Shown here piece after piece: positions 29,153 to 42,200 of a DNA stretch of 64,000 bases. Location of the stretch: the NCBI RefSeq assembly GCF_046630445.1, contig NC_092333.1, positions 718,386,001-718,450,000 of the forward strand, written 5' to 3'. A model generated the notes under the pieces. The model ran no database searches and was not told where the DNA came from. It saw nothing but the letters and a program-made list of their open reading frames with translations. Position 1 is the first letter of the stretch, and each line of letters opens with the position of its first letter. A program made the position numbers and the translations under genes. The DNA comes from Rutidosis leptorrhynchoides (taxonomy: Eukaryota > Streptophyta > Magnoliopsida > Asterales > Asteraceae).

Positions 29153-29767
29153 ATGTGTACCTCTAGAACAAGTCCCATTGACTCACCTAATAATAATGAA
29201 GAGTCAAATGTAAATTGGAATGATTCGTGGACTGATTCACAAGTTCCCGAAGAGGAACCGGAAGAAGAGTCGGAACCGGAAGAAGAATCGGAACCGGAAG
29301 AAGAATCGGAACCGGATGAAGAAATAGAACCGGTGGGGGAAATAATAAAACGGTTAAGTAAAAGAAAATCCTCAACCAACCGACCAAGGTTAATTATGGT
29401 CAATGGTGTTTCCGCCAAGGAAGCAAAATATTGGGAGGATTACCAATTCTCCGATGAATCGGATTCCGACGAGAATTCCGATGATGTTATAGAAATTACC
29501 CCAACTGAATTTAAAAAGGCAAAAGAAAATAATAAGGGAAAGGGCATAAAAATAGAGAAATCTAATTCCAACCCCGATGAACTTTATATGTATCGTCAAC
29601 CCCCAAAGTCCTTAAGTTGTAACAATGACCCGGGAACCTCTAAACCACCAGGTTTTTCTAAACCAATGTGGAAAACGATGGCTCGTATTAGGGGAACATC
29701 ATATATCCCTAGAAACTTGGCAAAACGAACCAAAACCGAAGAAGAAGAAACAAGCGAGTCGGAATAA
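29153..29767 (+). CDS. Extra ORF, highly acidic protein in the Ty3 element
   Basis: A 204-residue frame between the primer site and the F-box ORF. Residues about 40-62 are an acidic repeat of EEESEPE-type units. Further Asp/Glu/Ser clusters lie near residues 100-112 and at the C-terminus, with a basic patch (KRLSKRKSS) near residue 68. I see no membrane segment and recognise no domain. Codon order is undisturbed over 200 codons despite low complexity, which suggests it was recently translated. It may be a gag-like accessory or charged nucleic-acid or chromatin interactor, but this is not shown. The antisense frames are repeat shadows. Confidence 0.6.
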   Translation: MCTSRTSPIDSPNNNEESNVNWNDSWTDSQVPEEEPEEESEPEEESEPEEESEPDEEIEPVGEIIKRLSKRKSSTNRPRLIMVNGVSAKEAKYWEDYQFSDESDSDENSDDVIEITPTEFKKAKENNKGKGIKIEKSNSNPDELYMYRQPPKSLSCNNDPGTSKPPGFSKPMWKTMARIRGTSYIPRNLAKRTKTEEEETSESE

Positions 29768-29903
29768 GATAGTTGTATTCGTGTGGTGTAATATATGTAA
29801 TATAGTGTGCTTATGCTTTATGATATATGTAAAAATTGCTTGTATTAATAAGTATTTTTTTATGAATCTAACTCTTGTCTATTTTACAGTATAAAAACAC
29901 AAA

Positions 29904-30587
29904 ATGGATAGACAACCCAATATTTTAAGAGACCTACCGGGAGACATGATTGATGAAATCTTGTCTAGAGTCGGTCAGAATTCTTCGGCACAACTATTTA
30001 AGGCGAGATCAGTTTGTAAGACATTCGAAGAACGTTCCAAGAATGCCTTGGTTTATAAAAGGCTTTCGTTCGAAAGATGGGGGATATCACATTGGGAAAT
30101 CCATAAGTTACGATGTGTTTACTTTGACGCATATATTGCGGGGAACCCAAATGCTATTTTACGCAATGGGTTAAGAAATTATTTTGACTCAATATATCCG
30201 AATATTGGACTTCGTGATTTAGAAAAAGCGGCTAACATGCAACATAAAGAAGCATGTTATGCTTACGGATTAGTAATGTTCGCTTCTCACCAAAGTGAGA
30301 ACAAGAACATCGGCCTACAACTATTAAACAAAACATTCCCACAAGTGACGGAGTCGGTAATTGGGGTAAGAAATGAGGTTTTTAGATTGTTACGGGACTG
30401 TTGGACATTACGTAACCCTCGTCCCTTTGACGACGTTACAACACGCTGTCTTATCAACGGCCATAACGGTTATGTTCCACAAGACCAAGGATGGGAAGTA
30501 GTCCTAGTAAAACCAGAATGCATGACTTGTTTCTGGACGTATGAATTACGTGTCTTTATTGCCTTTGCTGAACGACTTGTGTACTAG
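29904..30587 (+). CDS. Extra ORF, F-box protein in the Ty3 element
   Basis: A 227-residue frame. Residues 8-57 (LRDLPGDMIDEILSRVGQ..., then VCKTF and YKRLSF) form a canonical F-box, the part that binds SKP1/ASK in SCF ubiquitin ligases. Residues about 105-150 (AANMQHKEACYAYGLVMF) resemble the Sel1/TPR-like part, and the end has CMTCFWTYELRVF, both as in the plant F-box group around At1g67623/At2g35280. It is intronless and lies between the acidic ORF and gag-pol, on the same strand. The likely origin is capture of a host mRNA. Its role in the element is unknown. By analogy with polerovirus P0, an F-box protein that targets AGO1, it might act against silencing, but this is inference only. Confidence 0.8.
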   Translation: MDRQPNILRDLPGDMIDEILSRVGQNSSAQLFKARSVCKTFEERSKNALVYKRLSFERWGISHWEIHKLRCVYFDAYIAGNPNAILRNGLRNYFDSIYPNIGLRDLEKAANMQHKEACYAYGLVMFASHQSENKNIGLQLLNKTFPQVTESVIGVRNEVFRLLRDCWTLRNPRPFDDVTTRCLINGHNGYVPQDQGWEVVLVKPECMTCFWTYELRVFIAFAERLVY

Positions 30588-30776
30588 CTAGAAAAATCTT
30601 CACAACTATCTTGTATCAAAGTTATTGTGTGCTATATTTCATGCTTTATGTAAAATAAGCGGTATTGTAAGTTTGTAAAATATTGTATAAAAGTTTGAAC
30701 GCGAAATATTATTATAATCAGTTTTTCATATAGAATTGTAGTAGTTGAATTGTATATTAGCTACTAAGTATGAACT

Positions 30777-30791
30777 TAACGGGTAGGTACT
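30777..30791 (+). promoter_or_regulatory. Internal copy of the 3' polypurine-tract motif
   Basis: TTAACGGGTAGGTAC here is identical to the sequence immediately before the 3' LTR (34036-34050). It lies between the F-box ORF and gag-pol, where a second plus-strand priming site could act. Confidence 0.5.
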
Positions 30792-30892
30792 ACCCGAATT
30801 TAAACTTATAAAACGCTAATATGAAGAAAAAGCTTTTATAAATGAGTTCATATTATGCTACGAAATACTATTAACTACTCTTAATATTCTGT

Positions 30893-31762
30893 ATGATTAA
30901 CTTGTTCCATTTGACTATTTTGAAGGAAATGGCACCGACTACTCGACACACCGTGAATATGAATGAAGAGGAATTTCGTACTTTTCTAGCTTCAAACATA
31001 GCCGCAGTACAGGCTACGCTACATACCAACAATAACCTTGGATCTAGCAGTACAGGAAATCGTGTAGGATGCACCTACAAAGAATTCACTGCCTGCAAAC
31101 CTTTGAAATTTGATGGAACCGAAGGACCGATCGGATTGAAACGGTGGACCGAGAAGGTCGAATCGGTGTTTGCCATAAGTAAGTGTACTGAAGAGGACAA
31201 AGTAAAGTACGCTACGCATACCTTCACAGGTTCTGCGTTAACATGGTGGAATACCTATCTAGAGCAAGTGGGACAAGACGATGCGTACGCACTACCGTGG
31301 TCAGCATTCAAGCACTTGATGAACGAGAAGTACCGTCCCAGAACCGAGGTCAATAAGCTCAAGACAGAACTTAGAGGGTTACGAACCCAAGGATTTGATA
31401 TTACCACGTACGAAAGACGATTCACAGAATTGTGCCTATTGTGTCCGGGAGCATTCGAAGATGAGGAAGAGAAGATCGACGCGTTTGTGAAAGGATTACC
31501 GGAAAGAATCCAAGAAGATATAAGTTCACACGAGCCCGCCTCCATACAACAGGCATGTAGAATGGCTCACAAACTAGTGAACCAGATTGAAGAAAGAATT
31601 AAAGAACAGACTGCTGAAGAGGCCAATGTGAAGCAAGTCAAAAGAAAGTGGGAGGAAAACGGTGATAAGAATCACCAATACAACAACAACAGCAATTACA
31701 ACAATAATCGCAACAATTATCCCAACAATCGCAACATCAATCGCAACTACAACAAACGGCCC

Positions 31763-31796
<34 letters not shown>

Positions 31797-34015
31797 GCAA
31801 CTACAACAATCATCCCAACAACAATAATAATTGCAACAACAACAACAATCAGAAGCAGCTATGCCAAAGGTGTGAAAAGTATCACTCGGGGTTCTGCACC
31901 AAATTTTGCAACAAGTGTAAAAGAAATGGTCATAGCGCGGCGAAGTGTGAGGTCTACGGACCAGGGGTTAATAGAACGAAAGGAACAAATGGTGTCGGAA
32001 CGAGTAATGGCGGAGCAAGTAGTGTCGGAGCAAGTTATGCCAATGTAGTTTGTTATAAATGTGGAAAACCAGGCCACATTATTAGAAATTGCCCAAACCA
32101 GGAGAACACAAATGGACAAGGCCGCGGAAGAGTTTTCAATATTAATGCGGCAGAGGCACAAGAAGACCCGGAGCTTGTTACGGGTACGTTTCTTATTGAC
32201 AATAAATCTGCTTACGTTTTATTTGATTCGGGTGCGGATAGAAGCTATATGAGTAGAGATTTTTGTGCTAAATTAAGTTGTCCATTGACGCCTTTGGATA
32301 GTAAATTTTTACTCGAATTAGCAAATGGTAAATTAATTTCAGCAGATAATATATGTCGGAATCGAGAAATTAAACTGGTTAGCGAAACATTTAAGATTGA
32401 CTTGATACCAGTAGAGTTAGGGAGTTTTGATGTGATAATCGGTATGGACTGGTTGAAAGAAGTGAAAGCAGAGATCGTTTGTTACAAAAATGCAATTCGC
32501 ATTATACGAGAAAAAGGAAAACCCTTAATGGTGTACGGAGAAAAGGGCAACACGAAGCTACATCTTATTAGTAATTTGAAGGCACAAAAACTAATAAGAA
32601 AAGGTTGCTATGCTGTTCTAGCACACGTCGAGAAAGTACAAACTGAAGAAAAGAGCATCAATGATGTTCCCGTAGCAAAAGAATTTCCCGATGTATTTCC
32701 GAAAGAATTACCGGGATTACCCCCACATCGATCCGTTGAATTTCAAATAGATCTTGTACCAGGAGCTGCACCAATAGCTCGTGCTCCTTACAGACTCGCA
32801 CCCAGTGAGATGAAAGAACTGCAAAGCCAATTACAAGAACTTTTAGAGCAGGGTTTCATTCGACCAAGCACATCACCGTGGGGAGCTCCTTTTTTGTTTG
32901 TCAAGAAGAAAGATGGTACATTCAGGTTGTGTATCGACTACCGAGAGTTGAACAAACTTACCATCAAGAACCGCTACCCACTACCGAGAATCGACGACTT
33001 ATTTGATCAACTACAAGACTCGTCTGTTTATTCAAAGATTGACTTACGTTCCGGGTATCATCAAATGCGGGTGAAAGAAGATGATATTCCAAAGACTGCT
33101 TTCAGAACACGTTACGGTCATTACGAGTTTATGGTCATGCCATTTGGTTTAACTAATGCACTAGCTGTGTTCATGGACCTTATGAACCGAGTGTGTGGAC
33201 CATACCTTGACAAGTTTGTCATTGTTTTCATTGATGACATACTTATTTACTCAAAGAATGACCAAGAACACGGTGAACATTTGAGAAAGGTGTTAGAAGT
33301 ATTGAGGAAGGAAGAATTGTACGCTAAATTTTCAAAGTGTGCATTTTGGTTGGAAGAAGTTCAATTCCTCGGTCACATAGTGAACAAAAAAGGTATTAAG
33401 GTGGATCCAGCAAAGATAGAAACTGTTGAAAAGTGGGAAACCCCGAAAACTCTGAAACACATACGCCAGTTTTTAGGACTAGATGGTTACTATAGAAGGT
33501 TCATCCAAGACTTTTCCAGAATAGCAAAACCCTTGACTGCATTAACGCATAAAGATATAGAATTTGAAATTGGAGAGATGGTCATGCTTAAAGTTGCACC
33601 TTGGAAAGGCGTTGTTCGATTTGGTAAACGAGGGAAATTAAATCCAAGGTATATTGGACCATTCAAGATTATTGATCGTGTCGGACCAGTAGCTTACCGA
33701 CTTGAGTTACCTCAACAACTCGCGGCTGTACATAACACTTTCCACGTCTCGAATTTGAAGAAATGTTTTGCTAAAGAAGATCTCACTATTCCGTTAGATG
33801 AAATCCAAATCAACGAAAAACTCCAATTCATCGAAGAACCCGTCGAAATAATGGATCGTGAGGTTAAAAGACTTAAGCAAAACAAGATACCAATTGTTAA
33901 GGTTCGATGGAATGCTCGTAGAGGACCCGAGTTCACCTGGGAGCGTGAAGATCAGATGAAGAAGAAATACCCGCATCTATTTCCAGAAGATTCGTCAACA
34001 CCTTCAACAGCTTAA
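30893..34015 (+). CDS. Gag-pol frame of the F-box Ty3 element (fossil part)
   Basis: One open frame; the likely start is ATG 30929 ([10 protein letters not shown]) rather than 30893. Parts seen, in residues from 30893: retrotransposon gag about 68-230, an Asn-rich stretch about 260-320, cysteine-rich and CCHC knuckles about 324-352 and 386-399 ([14 protein letters not shown]), aspartic protease with DSGAD near 443, reverse transcriptase about 640-850 with FIDDILIYS near 778, and an integrase C-terminal plus chromodomain-like region about 890-1030. This is a Ty3 chromovirus-like set, but not every expected domain appears, so the element may depend on relatives for mobility. Confidence 0.85.
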
Positions 34016-34035
34016 AATTTCGGGACGAAATTTAT

Positions 34036-34050
34036 TTAACGGGTAGGTAC
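34036..34050 (+). promoter_or_regulatory. Polypurine-tract region before the 3' LTR
   Basis: TTAACGGGTAGGTAC abuts the TG of the 3' LTR, the expected place for plus-strand priming. Confidence 0.6.
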
Positions 34051-37000
34051 TGTAGTGACCCGAACTTTTCCATGTTTATATATATTAATTGAGATTGATA
34101 TTTACATGATTAAATGTTTCCAACATGTTAAGCAATCAAACTTGTTAAGACTTGATTAATTGAAATATGTTTCATATAGACAATTGACCACCCAAGTTGA
34201 CCGGCGATTCACGAACGTTAAAACTTGTAAAAATGACATGACGATATACATATGGATATAAATATGGTTAACATGAGATTACGATAAGTAAGTATCTCCA
34301 TAAGTATATTAACAATGAGTTATATACATATAAACAAGACTACTAACTTAAGGATTTCGAAACGAGACATATATGTAACGATTATCGTTGTAACGACATT
34401 TAAATGTATATATATCATATTAAGATATATTAATATATCATAATATCATGATAATATAATAATTTAACATCTCATTAGATATAATAATCAATGGGTTAAC
34501 AACATTAATTGAGATCGTTAACTTAAAGGTTTCAAAACAAACACTTACATGTAACGACTAACGATGACTTAACGACTCAGTTAAAATGTATATACATGTA
34601 GTGTATTTAGATGTATTAAAATACTTTTGGAAGACTTCAAGACATATATCAAAACACTCATACTTAACGAAAATGGTTACAGTTACTTTCCCATTCTTTT
34701 CTTTCATCAAGAATTCTAGTCGTATTCTTACCCGTATTATACACAGCTTCAAAACGTACTTACTATGGGTATATACCAATAGGAACTAGCATGGGATTTC
34801 CACTCTTGATTATGTCATGTATGACTAATCAATTTTAACTTCTACCATGAGCTAGTCAACTAACTAGAACTCCTTTTAACCCCACTCACCAATTACCACT
34901 CATCATTCACTCCATTTCACTTCCAATTCTTTTTCTAATTCTCTCTCAACACACACACACTATTATGAACGTATTTTTTCAGTAGTTAATCATCATCTTC
35001 ATCAAAAATTACTTCAAGAATCAAGCTATAATCATCATAGGAAGAACACTTCAAGAACACTTCAAAAATCCCTTCAAGTTTACTAATTTACTTCCAAGCT
35101 TTCTAATCCATTCCAAGTAATCATCTAAGATCAAGAAACCTTTGTTATATACAGTAGGTTATCTTTCTTATTCAAGGTAATATTCATATTCAAACTTTGA
35201 TTCAATTTCTATAACTATAAACTATCTTAATTCGAGTAAAAATCTTACTTGAACTTGTTTTTGTGTCATGATCCTACTTCAAGAACTTTCAAGCCATCCA
35301 AGATCCTTTGAAGCTAGATCATTTCTTGTCACTTCCAGTAGATTTACCTACTAAACTTGAGGTAGTAATGATGTTCATAACATCATTCGATTCATATATA
35401 TAAAACTATCTTATTCGAAGGTTTAAACTCGTAATCACTAGAACATAGTTTAGTTAATTCTAAACTTGTTCGCAAACAAAAGTTAATCCTTCTAACTTGA
35501 CTTTTAAAATTAACTAAACACATGTTCTATATCTATATGATATGCTAACTTAATGATTTAAAACCTGAAAACACGAAAAACACCGTAAAACCGGATTTAC
35601 GCCGTCGTAGTAACACCGCGGGCTGTTTTGGGTTAGTTAATTAAAAACTATGATAAACTTTGATTTAAAAGTTGTTATTCTGAGAAAATGATTTTTATTA
35701 TGAACATGAAACTATATCCAAAAATTATGGTTAAACTCAAAGTGGAAGTATGTTTTCTAAAATGGTCATCTAGACGTCGTTCTTTCGACTGAAATGACTA
35801 CCTTTACAAAAACGACTTGTAACTTATTTTTCCGACTATAAACCTATACTTTTTATGTTTAGATTCATAAAATATAGTTCAATATGAAACCATAGCAATT
35901 TGATTCACTCAAAACGGATTTAAAATGAAGAAGTTATGGGGAAAACAAGATTGGATAATTTTTCTCATTTTAGCTACGTGAAAATTGGTAACAAATCTAT
36001 TCCAACCATAACTTAATCAACTTGTATTGTATATTATGTAATCTTGAGATACCATAGACACGTATATAATGTTTCGACCTATCATGTCGACACATCTATA
36101 TATATTTCGGAACAACTATAGACACTCTATATGTGAATGTTGGAGTTAGCTATACAGGGTTGAGGTTGATTCCAAAATATATATAGTTTGAGTTGTGATC
36201 AATACTGAGATACGTATACACTGGGTCGTGGATTGATTCAAGATAATATTTATCGATTTATTTCTGTACATCTAACTGTGGACAACTAGTTGTAGGTTAC
36301 TAACGAGGACAGCTGACTTAATAAACTTAAAACATCAAAATATATTAAAAGTGTTGTAAATATATTTTGAACATACTTTAATATATATGTATATATTGTT
36401 ATAGGTTCGTGAATCAACAGTGGCCAAGTCTTACTTCTCGACGAAGTAAAAATCTGTGAAAGTGAGTTATAGTCCCACTTTTAAAATCTAATATTTTTGG
36501 GATGAGAATACATGCAGGTTTTATAAATGATTTACAAAATAGACACAAGTACGTGAAACTACATTCTATGGTTGAATTATCGAAATCGAATATGCCCCTT
36601 TTTATTAAGTCTGGTAATCTAAGAATTGGGGAACAGACACCCTAATTGACGCGAATCCTAAAGATAGATCTATTGGGCCTAACAAACCCCATCCAAAGTA
36701 CCGGATGCTTTAGTACTTCGAAGTTTATATCATATCCGAAGGGTGTCCCGGAATGATGGGGATATTCTTATATATGCATCTTGTTAATGTCGGTTACCAG
36801 GTGTTCACCATATGAATGATTTTTATCTCTATGTATGGGATGTGTATTGAAATATGAAATCTTGTGGTCTATTGTTACGATTTGATATATATAGGTTAAA
36901 CCTATAACTCACCAACATTTTTGTTGACGTTTAAAGCATGTTTATTCTCAGGTGAATATGAAGAGCTTCCGCTGTTGCATACTAAAATAAGGACAAGATT

Positions 37001-37284
37001 TGGAGTCCATGTTTGTATGATATTGTGTAAAAACTGCATTCAAGAAACTGATTTCGATGTAACATATTTGTATTGTAAACCATTATGTAATGGTCGTGTG
37101 TAAACAGGATATTTTAGATTATCATTATTTGATAATCTACGTAAAGCTTTTTAAACCTTTATAAAGGTGATGGTGTTTTAAAAATGAATGCAGTCTTTGA
37201 AAAACGTCTCATATAGAGGTCAAAACCTCGCAACGAAATCAATTAATATGGAACGTTTTTAATCAATAAGAACGGGACATTTCA
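34051..37284 (+). repeat. 3' LTR of the F-box Ty3 element
   Basis: Partner of 25704-28943. It ends at GGGACATTTCA, followed by the CATAA duplication. Confidence 0.95.
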
Positions 37285-37289
37285 CATAA

Positions 37290-38720
37290 CCTGTTTATAT
37301 CAAAAAGCCCCAAATTGCTCAAGAACACAAACCCTAGATTTCTAAATTTTTTGAAGTTTTAGGCTTCAAATCTTGTTAAATAGCATCAATCTAGGTTATA
37401 CATGCATAAAATATTAACAATTTAACTCTAATTACACTAGAAACTAACAAAATCAAATTAGGAAAAATATAGCTCAAGAACACTAAAAATCAAATTTAAA
37501 GAGGTTTAGGGATGTAATTGTTACCTTTCTTGATAAACTTCTGAACAATTTCATGTTTAGAGCGGATTGTAGCGAGAAATTTGGTGAATTTTGGTGTTAA
37601 AATGATGAATTTAGAGGTGTTTGTGTGTGTATGTTCGTGTTTTGTGTGTGTGTGTGTTATGGAGACAGAAGCAGAACTCGTGAGCTCTTGTATCTGGCCT
37701 GGATTCCAGTTCCATGCGATCGCATGGAGTTGCAATGTAAACCCCATGCGATCGTATGAGGTCCGGGTACAGTACTTTTTCCCTTTTTTTTATATAAAAA
37801 CCTTATACTTATTAAAATATATAATTAAATAAAAATAAAAATTTTGTTTCTTTTTAGGATGAGGGCATTTCGGAATGATGTCCTAGTCCGTCCCTCGACA
37901 AAATTTTAAAATTTGTCATTTTTAAACGCAGTTTTAAAAGTAAAAATTTTTGGGTTTTTTTTAATGTTTTTGGCATACTTTAATTCAATAAGATTAAAAA
38001 TAATGATAATAAAAGTTCTCGTTCCTCCCTTGGGTAGAGCAATTTCGGTTCAACGACCTAGTCTTCAACTCACGACGAATTTTTAGAAATCAATTATTAA
38101 TTTAGCGAAATAAAGTAAATTTTTGTTTTTAAATTCACACCAAACTTAAATTTAAAATGCATAAAATTAAAAATTCATATTATTAAGATTAAAAATTCAC
38201 ACCAAACTTATATTATATTTTTGTTTTTATACATACAAACTTATATTAAAAATATTAATTTTTCAAATATTTAAAAACTTAAATATATTGATTTTAAAAA
38301 GTTTACAATAATAATTTAATATTAATTTTAAAAATAAAGTAAAAATAGAATTAAAAATCTTTTTGGTCTTTTATCCCACTTTAATCAATCAAATATTATC
38401 AAAAATATACGCCCCTCTTTTCGGTAAAGTAATTTCAGTTCCATAACCTAGTTTAACTCATGACAAATTTTTGGAATATTTTGGTTTAATCGATTAAAGA
38501 TATTTATACCTTAAGAATAAACGGTAAATTTCGCAGTGATGTAATAAATTTTTGTATGATATCAATAATTTCGGTCGCAAAACCTAATTTTATTGAATAC
38601 CAATTTAATACTTTATAGAGAACGATTTAGCTTTTATTATCAAAAGGTTAAAAGCAATAAAATAAAAATAAAAACTGTACATACTTACCTGTAAGATAGA
38701 ATTCTCAGTGACCTGCTTTA
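37290..38720 (-). other. Athila non-coding region between pol and the ORF-1-like frame
   Basis: About 1.4 kb without a convincing coding frame. It holds two copies of the GC-rich palindrome (37712-37727 exact, 37744-37759 with changes) preceded by TGGCCTGGATTCCAG, the same lead-in seen in the LTRs. Confidence 0.5.
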
Positions 38721-38726
38721 GCCCAC

Positions 38727-39121
38727 TCATAAGATAGTCGGACTAATTGGTTTTCCATAGCTACATAGGCGTAACCTCGAGCATTCAACGTTTTTTCTTC
38801 GAAACATATGAACGGTCCATCTTCGCATAAAGTAACGAATTCGGTATTGGAATATGTCTAATTCGTCGAGCATTTTCCTTCGTGTGACCATTTTTCGCAT
38901 TTGTGACATCTTTCAAGGTGTCGTGCTCTTCTTTTCGCTGCGGATTTTGATTTTCCTTTACCAAAATGTAACTTATTATTTTCGTTCCTGGATTCTTTTC
39001 TTACTCCGTCCAATTTGCCTCTGATTAATGATACCAATTCACTTGGAAGGGTGTCATTATTCCGTTTAGTGATTAAAGCGTGTAGCATTAGTCCATGGTT
39101 TAGTTCACAGGAAGTCTTCAT
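38727..39121 (-). other. Small basic zinc-knuckle-like region of the Athila element
   Basis: A short basic stretch downstream of integrase has CHKCEKWSHEGKC, close to a CCHC knuckle but with different spacing, preceded by a Lys/Arg-rich run. It is not part of the standard Athila pol. It could be an extra accessory ORF or decayed leader of the ORF-1 transcript. Confidence 0.35.
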
Positions 39122-39292
39122 CTCGTAAAACCTAAAAAAAATAAAAATTCAGAATGGGGGGAGAAGACTAGTTCTTTAGGGTCTGCTAGGGAAAGACCAT
39201 TCGGATTCTATTCTCGAGAACTACACGAAAACAGAATATCTAACTCTAACAGAAATATATATTATCCTTTAAAGACTTGATTCTCCCCACAC

Positions 39293-42200
39293 TTAGTTAG
39301 CTGTGGTGTTGAAATTGTGATTAACTTCGTTGTCAACTTCCATCGGATCATGTATGTAATGTTTAACTCTGTGACCATTAACTTTAAATTCAATCCCATT
39401 TGAATTTATTAACTCTATTGTTCCATATGGGAAAACTCTTTTGACTATAAATGGTCCAGACCATCTTGATTTCAATTTTCCAGGAAATAGCTTGAATCGT
39501 GAATTGAAAAGAAGAACTCTGTCTCCTTCTTTAAATTCTTTTGAACTTCTAATTCTTTTATCATGCCATTTCTTCGTTCTTTCCTTATAGATTAACGAAT
39601 TTTCGTATGCTTCATGTCTCAATTCTTCTAATTCGTTTAGTTGGCTTAACCGTAGACGTCCAGCTTCATGTAAATCAAGATTACATGTCTTCAAAGCCCA
39701 AAATGCTTTGTGTTCAATTTCTACTGGAAGATGACATGCTTTTCCGTAAACGAGTTTAAAAGGTGTGGTTCCAATTGGAGTTTTGTAGGCTGTTCTAAAA
39801 GCCCAGAGTGCATCCTCCAATTTCAAGGACCATTCCTTCGGATTTAATCCTACGGTTTTCTCTAAAATACGTTTTAATGCTCCGTTGGTATTTTCAACTT
39901 GTTCACTTATCTGTGGATGATAAGCAGTGGAGATTTTATGAGTTACTCCATATCTTTTGAGAACTTTCTCAAGTTGATTATTACAAAAATGAGTACCCCG
40001 ATCACTTATTAAAGCTTTCGGTGTTCCAAACCTTGCAAAAAGACGTTTTAAAAAAGTTGACTACAACTCGTACATCGTTAGTTTGGAGAGCTTGTGCTTC
40101 CGCCCATTTAGATACATAATCAATGGCAACGAGAATGTAGAGATTATTATGAGATTTTGGAAATGGACCCATAAAGTCAATACCCCAAACGTCAAATACT
40201 TCACATACTTGAATGACATTTTGTGGCATTTCATCACGTTGACTTATTTTTCCGGCCCTTTGACAAGCATCACAGGATTTGCAAAGAAGGTGTGCGTCTT
40301 TGAAAATTGTAGGCCAATAGAATCCAGCATCGTAAACTTTTCTTGCTGTGAGCTGAGGCCCATAATGCCCTCCTGTTGGTCCAGTGTGACAATGGTTTAA
40401 GATTTTACTAGCTTCATCTCCGAATACACATCGGCGTATTATTCCATCGGGACAACTTTTGAACAAATGTGGATCTTCCCAGAAATAGTGTTTTATATCA
40501 CTAAAGAATTTCTTTCGTTTTTGGTACGACAACCCTTTTTCAAGGAATCCACATACTAAGTAGTTTGCATAGTCTGAAAACCATGGAATTTCATTATAAT
40601 CTATCCTCAATAGATATTCATCAGGAAAGTTGTCTTGTATGGCCGATTCATTTAGAACTTCTAATTCGGGATTTTCAAGACGAGAAAGATGATCAGCGGC
40701 GAGATTTTCTACTCCCTTTTTGTCTCGGATTTCAATATCAAACTCTTGTAAGAGTAAGATCCAATGGATTAATTGTGGCTTAGCATCTTGTTTTGAAAAT
40801 AGGTATCTAAGAGCAGAATGGTCGGTATAGACCACCGTTTTAGCTAGAACGAGATATGAATGAAATTTGTCAAAAGCAAAGACAATAGCAAGGAGTTCTT
40901 TTTCAGTAGTTGTGTAATTCGTTTGTCCCCTTGTAACGTCTTACTAGCGTAATAAATAGGTTAAAATCGTTTTTCAATCCTTTGTCCTAAAACGGCTCCC
41001 ATTGCAAAATCACTTGCATCGCACATGAGTTCAAATGGTAGATTCCAATTTGGAGTTATCATGATCGGCGCATCAGTGAGTTTTTCTTTAAGAATATTAA
41101 AAGATTTAATGCATTCATCTCAAAAGATAAATGGAGCATCTTTTTTTAGGAGTTTATTCATAGGAGTGGCAATTTTAGAAAAATCTTTTATGAAACGTCA
41201 GTAAAAACCGGCATGCCCTAGAAAACTCCTAACTCCTCTAACATTGGTGGGATGTGGAAGTTTAGCAATTACATCTACTTTAGCTCTATCCACTTCAATT
41301 CCTTCCTTTGAAATTTTATGACCAAGAACGATGCCTTCTTTAACCATGAAATGGCATTTCTCCCAATTAAGTACTAGATTTGATTGTTCGCATCTAATAA
41401 GCATTCATTCAAGATTAACTAAACATGTTTCAAAAGTATCACCGAAGACTGAAAAGTCATCCATGAAAACTTCCATGCATTCTTCTATCATGTCGTGAAA
41501 AATCACCATCATGCACCTTTGAAAGGTTGCAGGGGCGTTGGAAAGTCCAAATGGCATGCGTTTGTAAGCAAAAGTACCATAAGGGCACGTGAATGTGGTT
41601 TTTTCTTGGTCCTCGGGTGCTATTGGAATTTGAAAGTATCCGAAAAAACCATCAAGAAAACAATAGTAACTATTTCCGGCTAATCTTTCCAACATTTGAT
41701 CAATGAAAGGTAAGGGAAAGTGATCTTTTCTGGTGGCATCATTTAATTTTCTATAATCAATACAAACACGCCATCCTGTTACAGTCATAGTAGGAATAGG
41801 CTCATTTTTTTCATTTGTGATGACAGTCATGCCACCCTTCTTAGGTACGCATTGAACTGGGCTTACCCATGGACTATCAGAAATTGGATAAATTAAACCT
41901 GCATCTAGCAGTTTAATAATTTCTTTCTTAACAACATCTTGCATATTAGGATTTAGTCTTCATTGGCGTTGCACATACATTTTATGACCTTCTTCCATAA
42001 GGATTTTATGTGTGCAATACGAAGGACTTATTCCTATAATATCATGAATCTTCCATGCAATAGCTGGTTTATTAGCTTTTAGCACAGAAATGAGTTGATA
42101 TTTTTCATTTTCAGTAAGAGAAGACGATATTATTACAGGTAATTCAGATTCACCATGTAAATAAGCGTATACCAAATGGTTTGGAAGTGGCTTTAACTCT

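Larger units (their letters stand above)
25704..37284 (+). mobile_element. Ty3 chromodomain element with extra F-box ORF (fossil)
   Basis: An 11.6-kb plus-strand element with target duplication CATAA (25699-25703 and 37285-37289). LTRs are 25704-28943 (3240 bp) and 34051-37284 (3234 bp). By eye they differ by about 11 substitutions and two small gaps, about 99.7% identity, so insertion was recent, of the order of 0.1-0.2 million years at usual plant rates. Inside, in order: primer site, an acidic ORF, an F-box ORF, a gag-pol frame, and a purine-rich tract. It looks nearly whole with about one break, because the pol frame is open but does not show every domain. It is inserted in the Athila element in the opposite orientation. 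Confidence 0.92.

Noticed and set aside
29119-29418. Antisense frame with Ser-Gly repeats
   Set aside because: Mirror of the acidic repeat in the plus-strand ORF; no start context or domain.
31574-31813. Valine-rich minus-strand protein
   Set aside because: Antisense shadow of the Asn-coding AAC repeats in gag of the F-box element.
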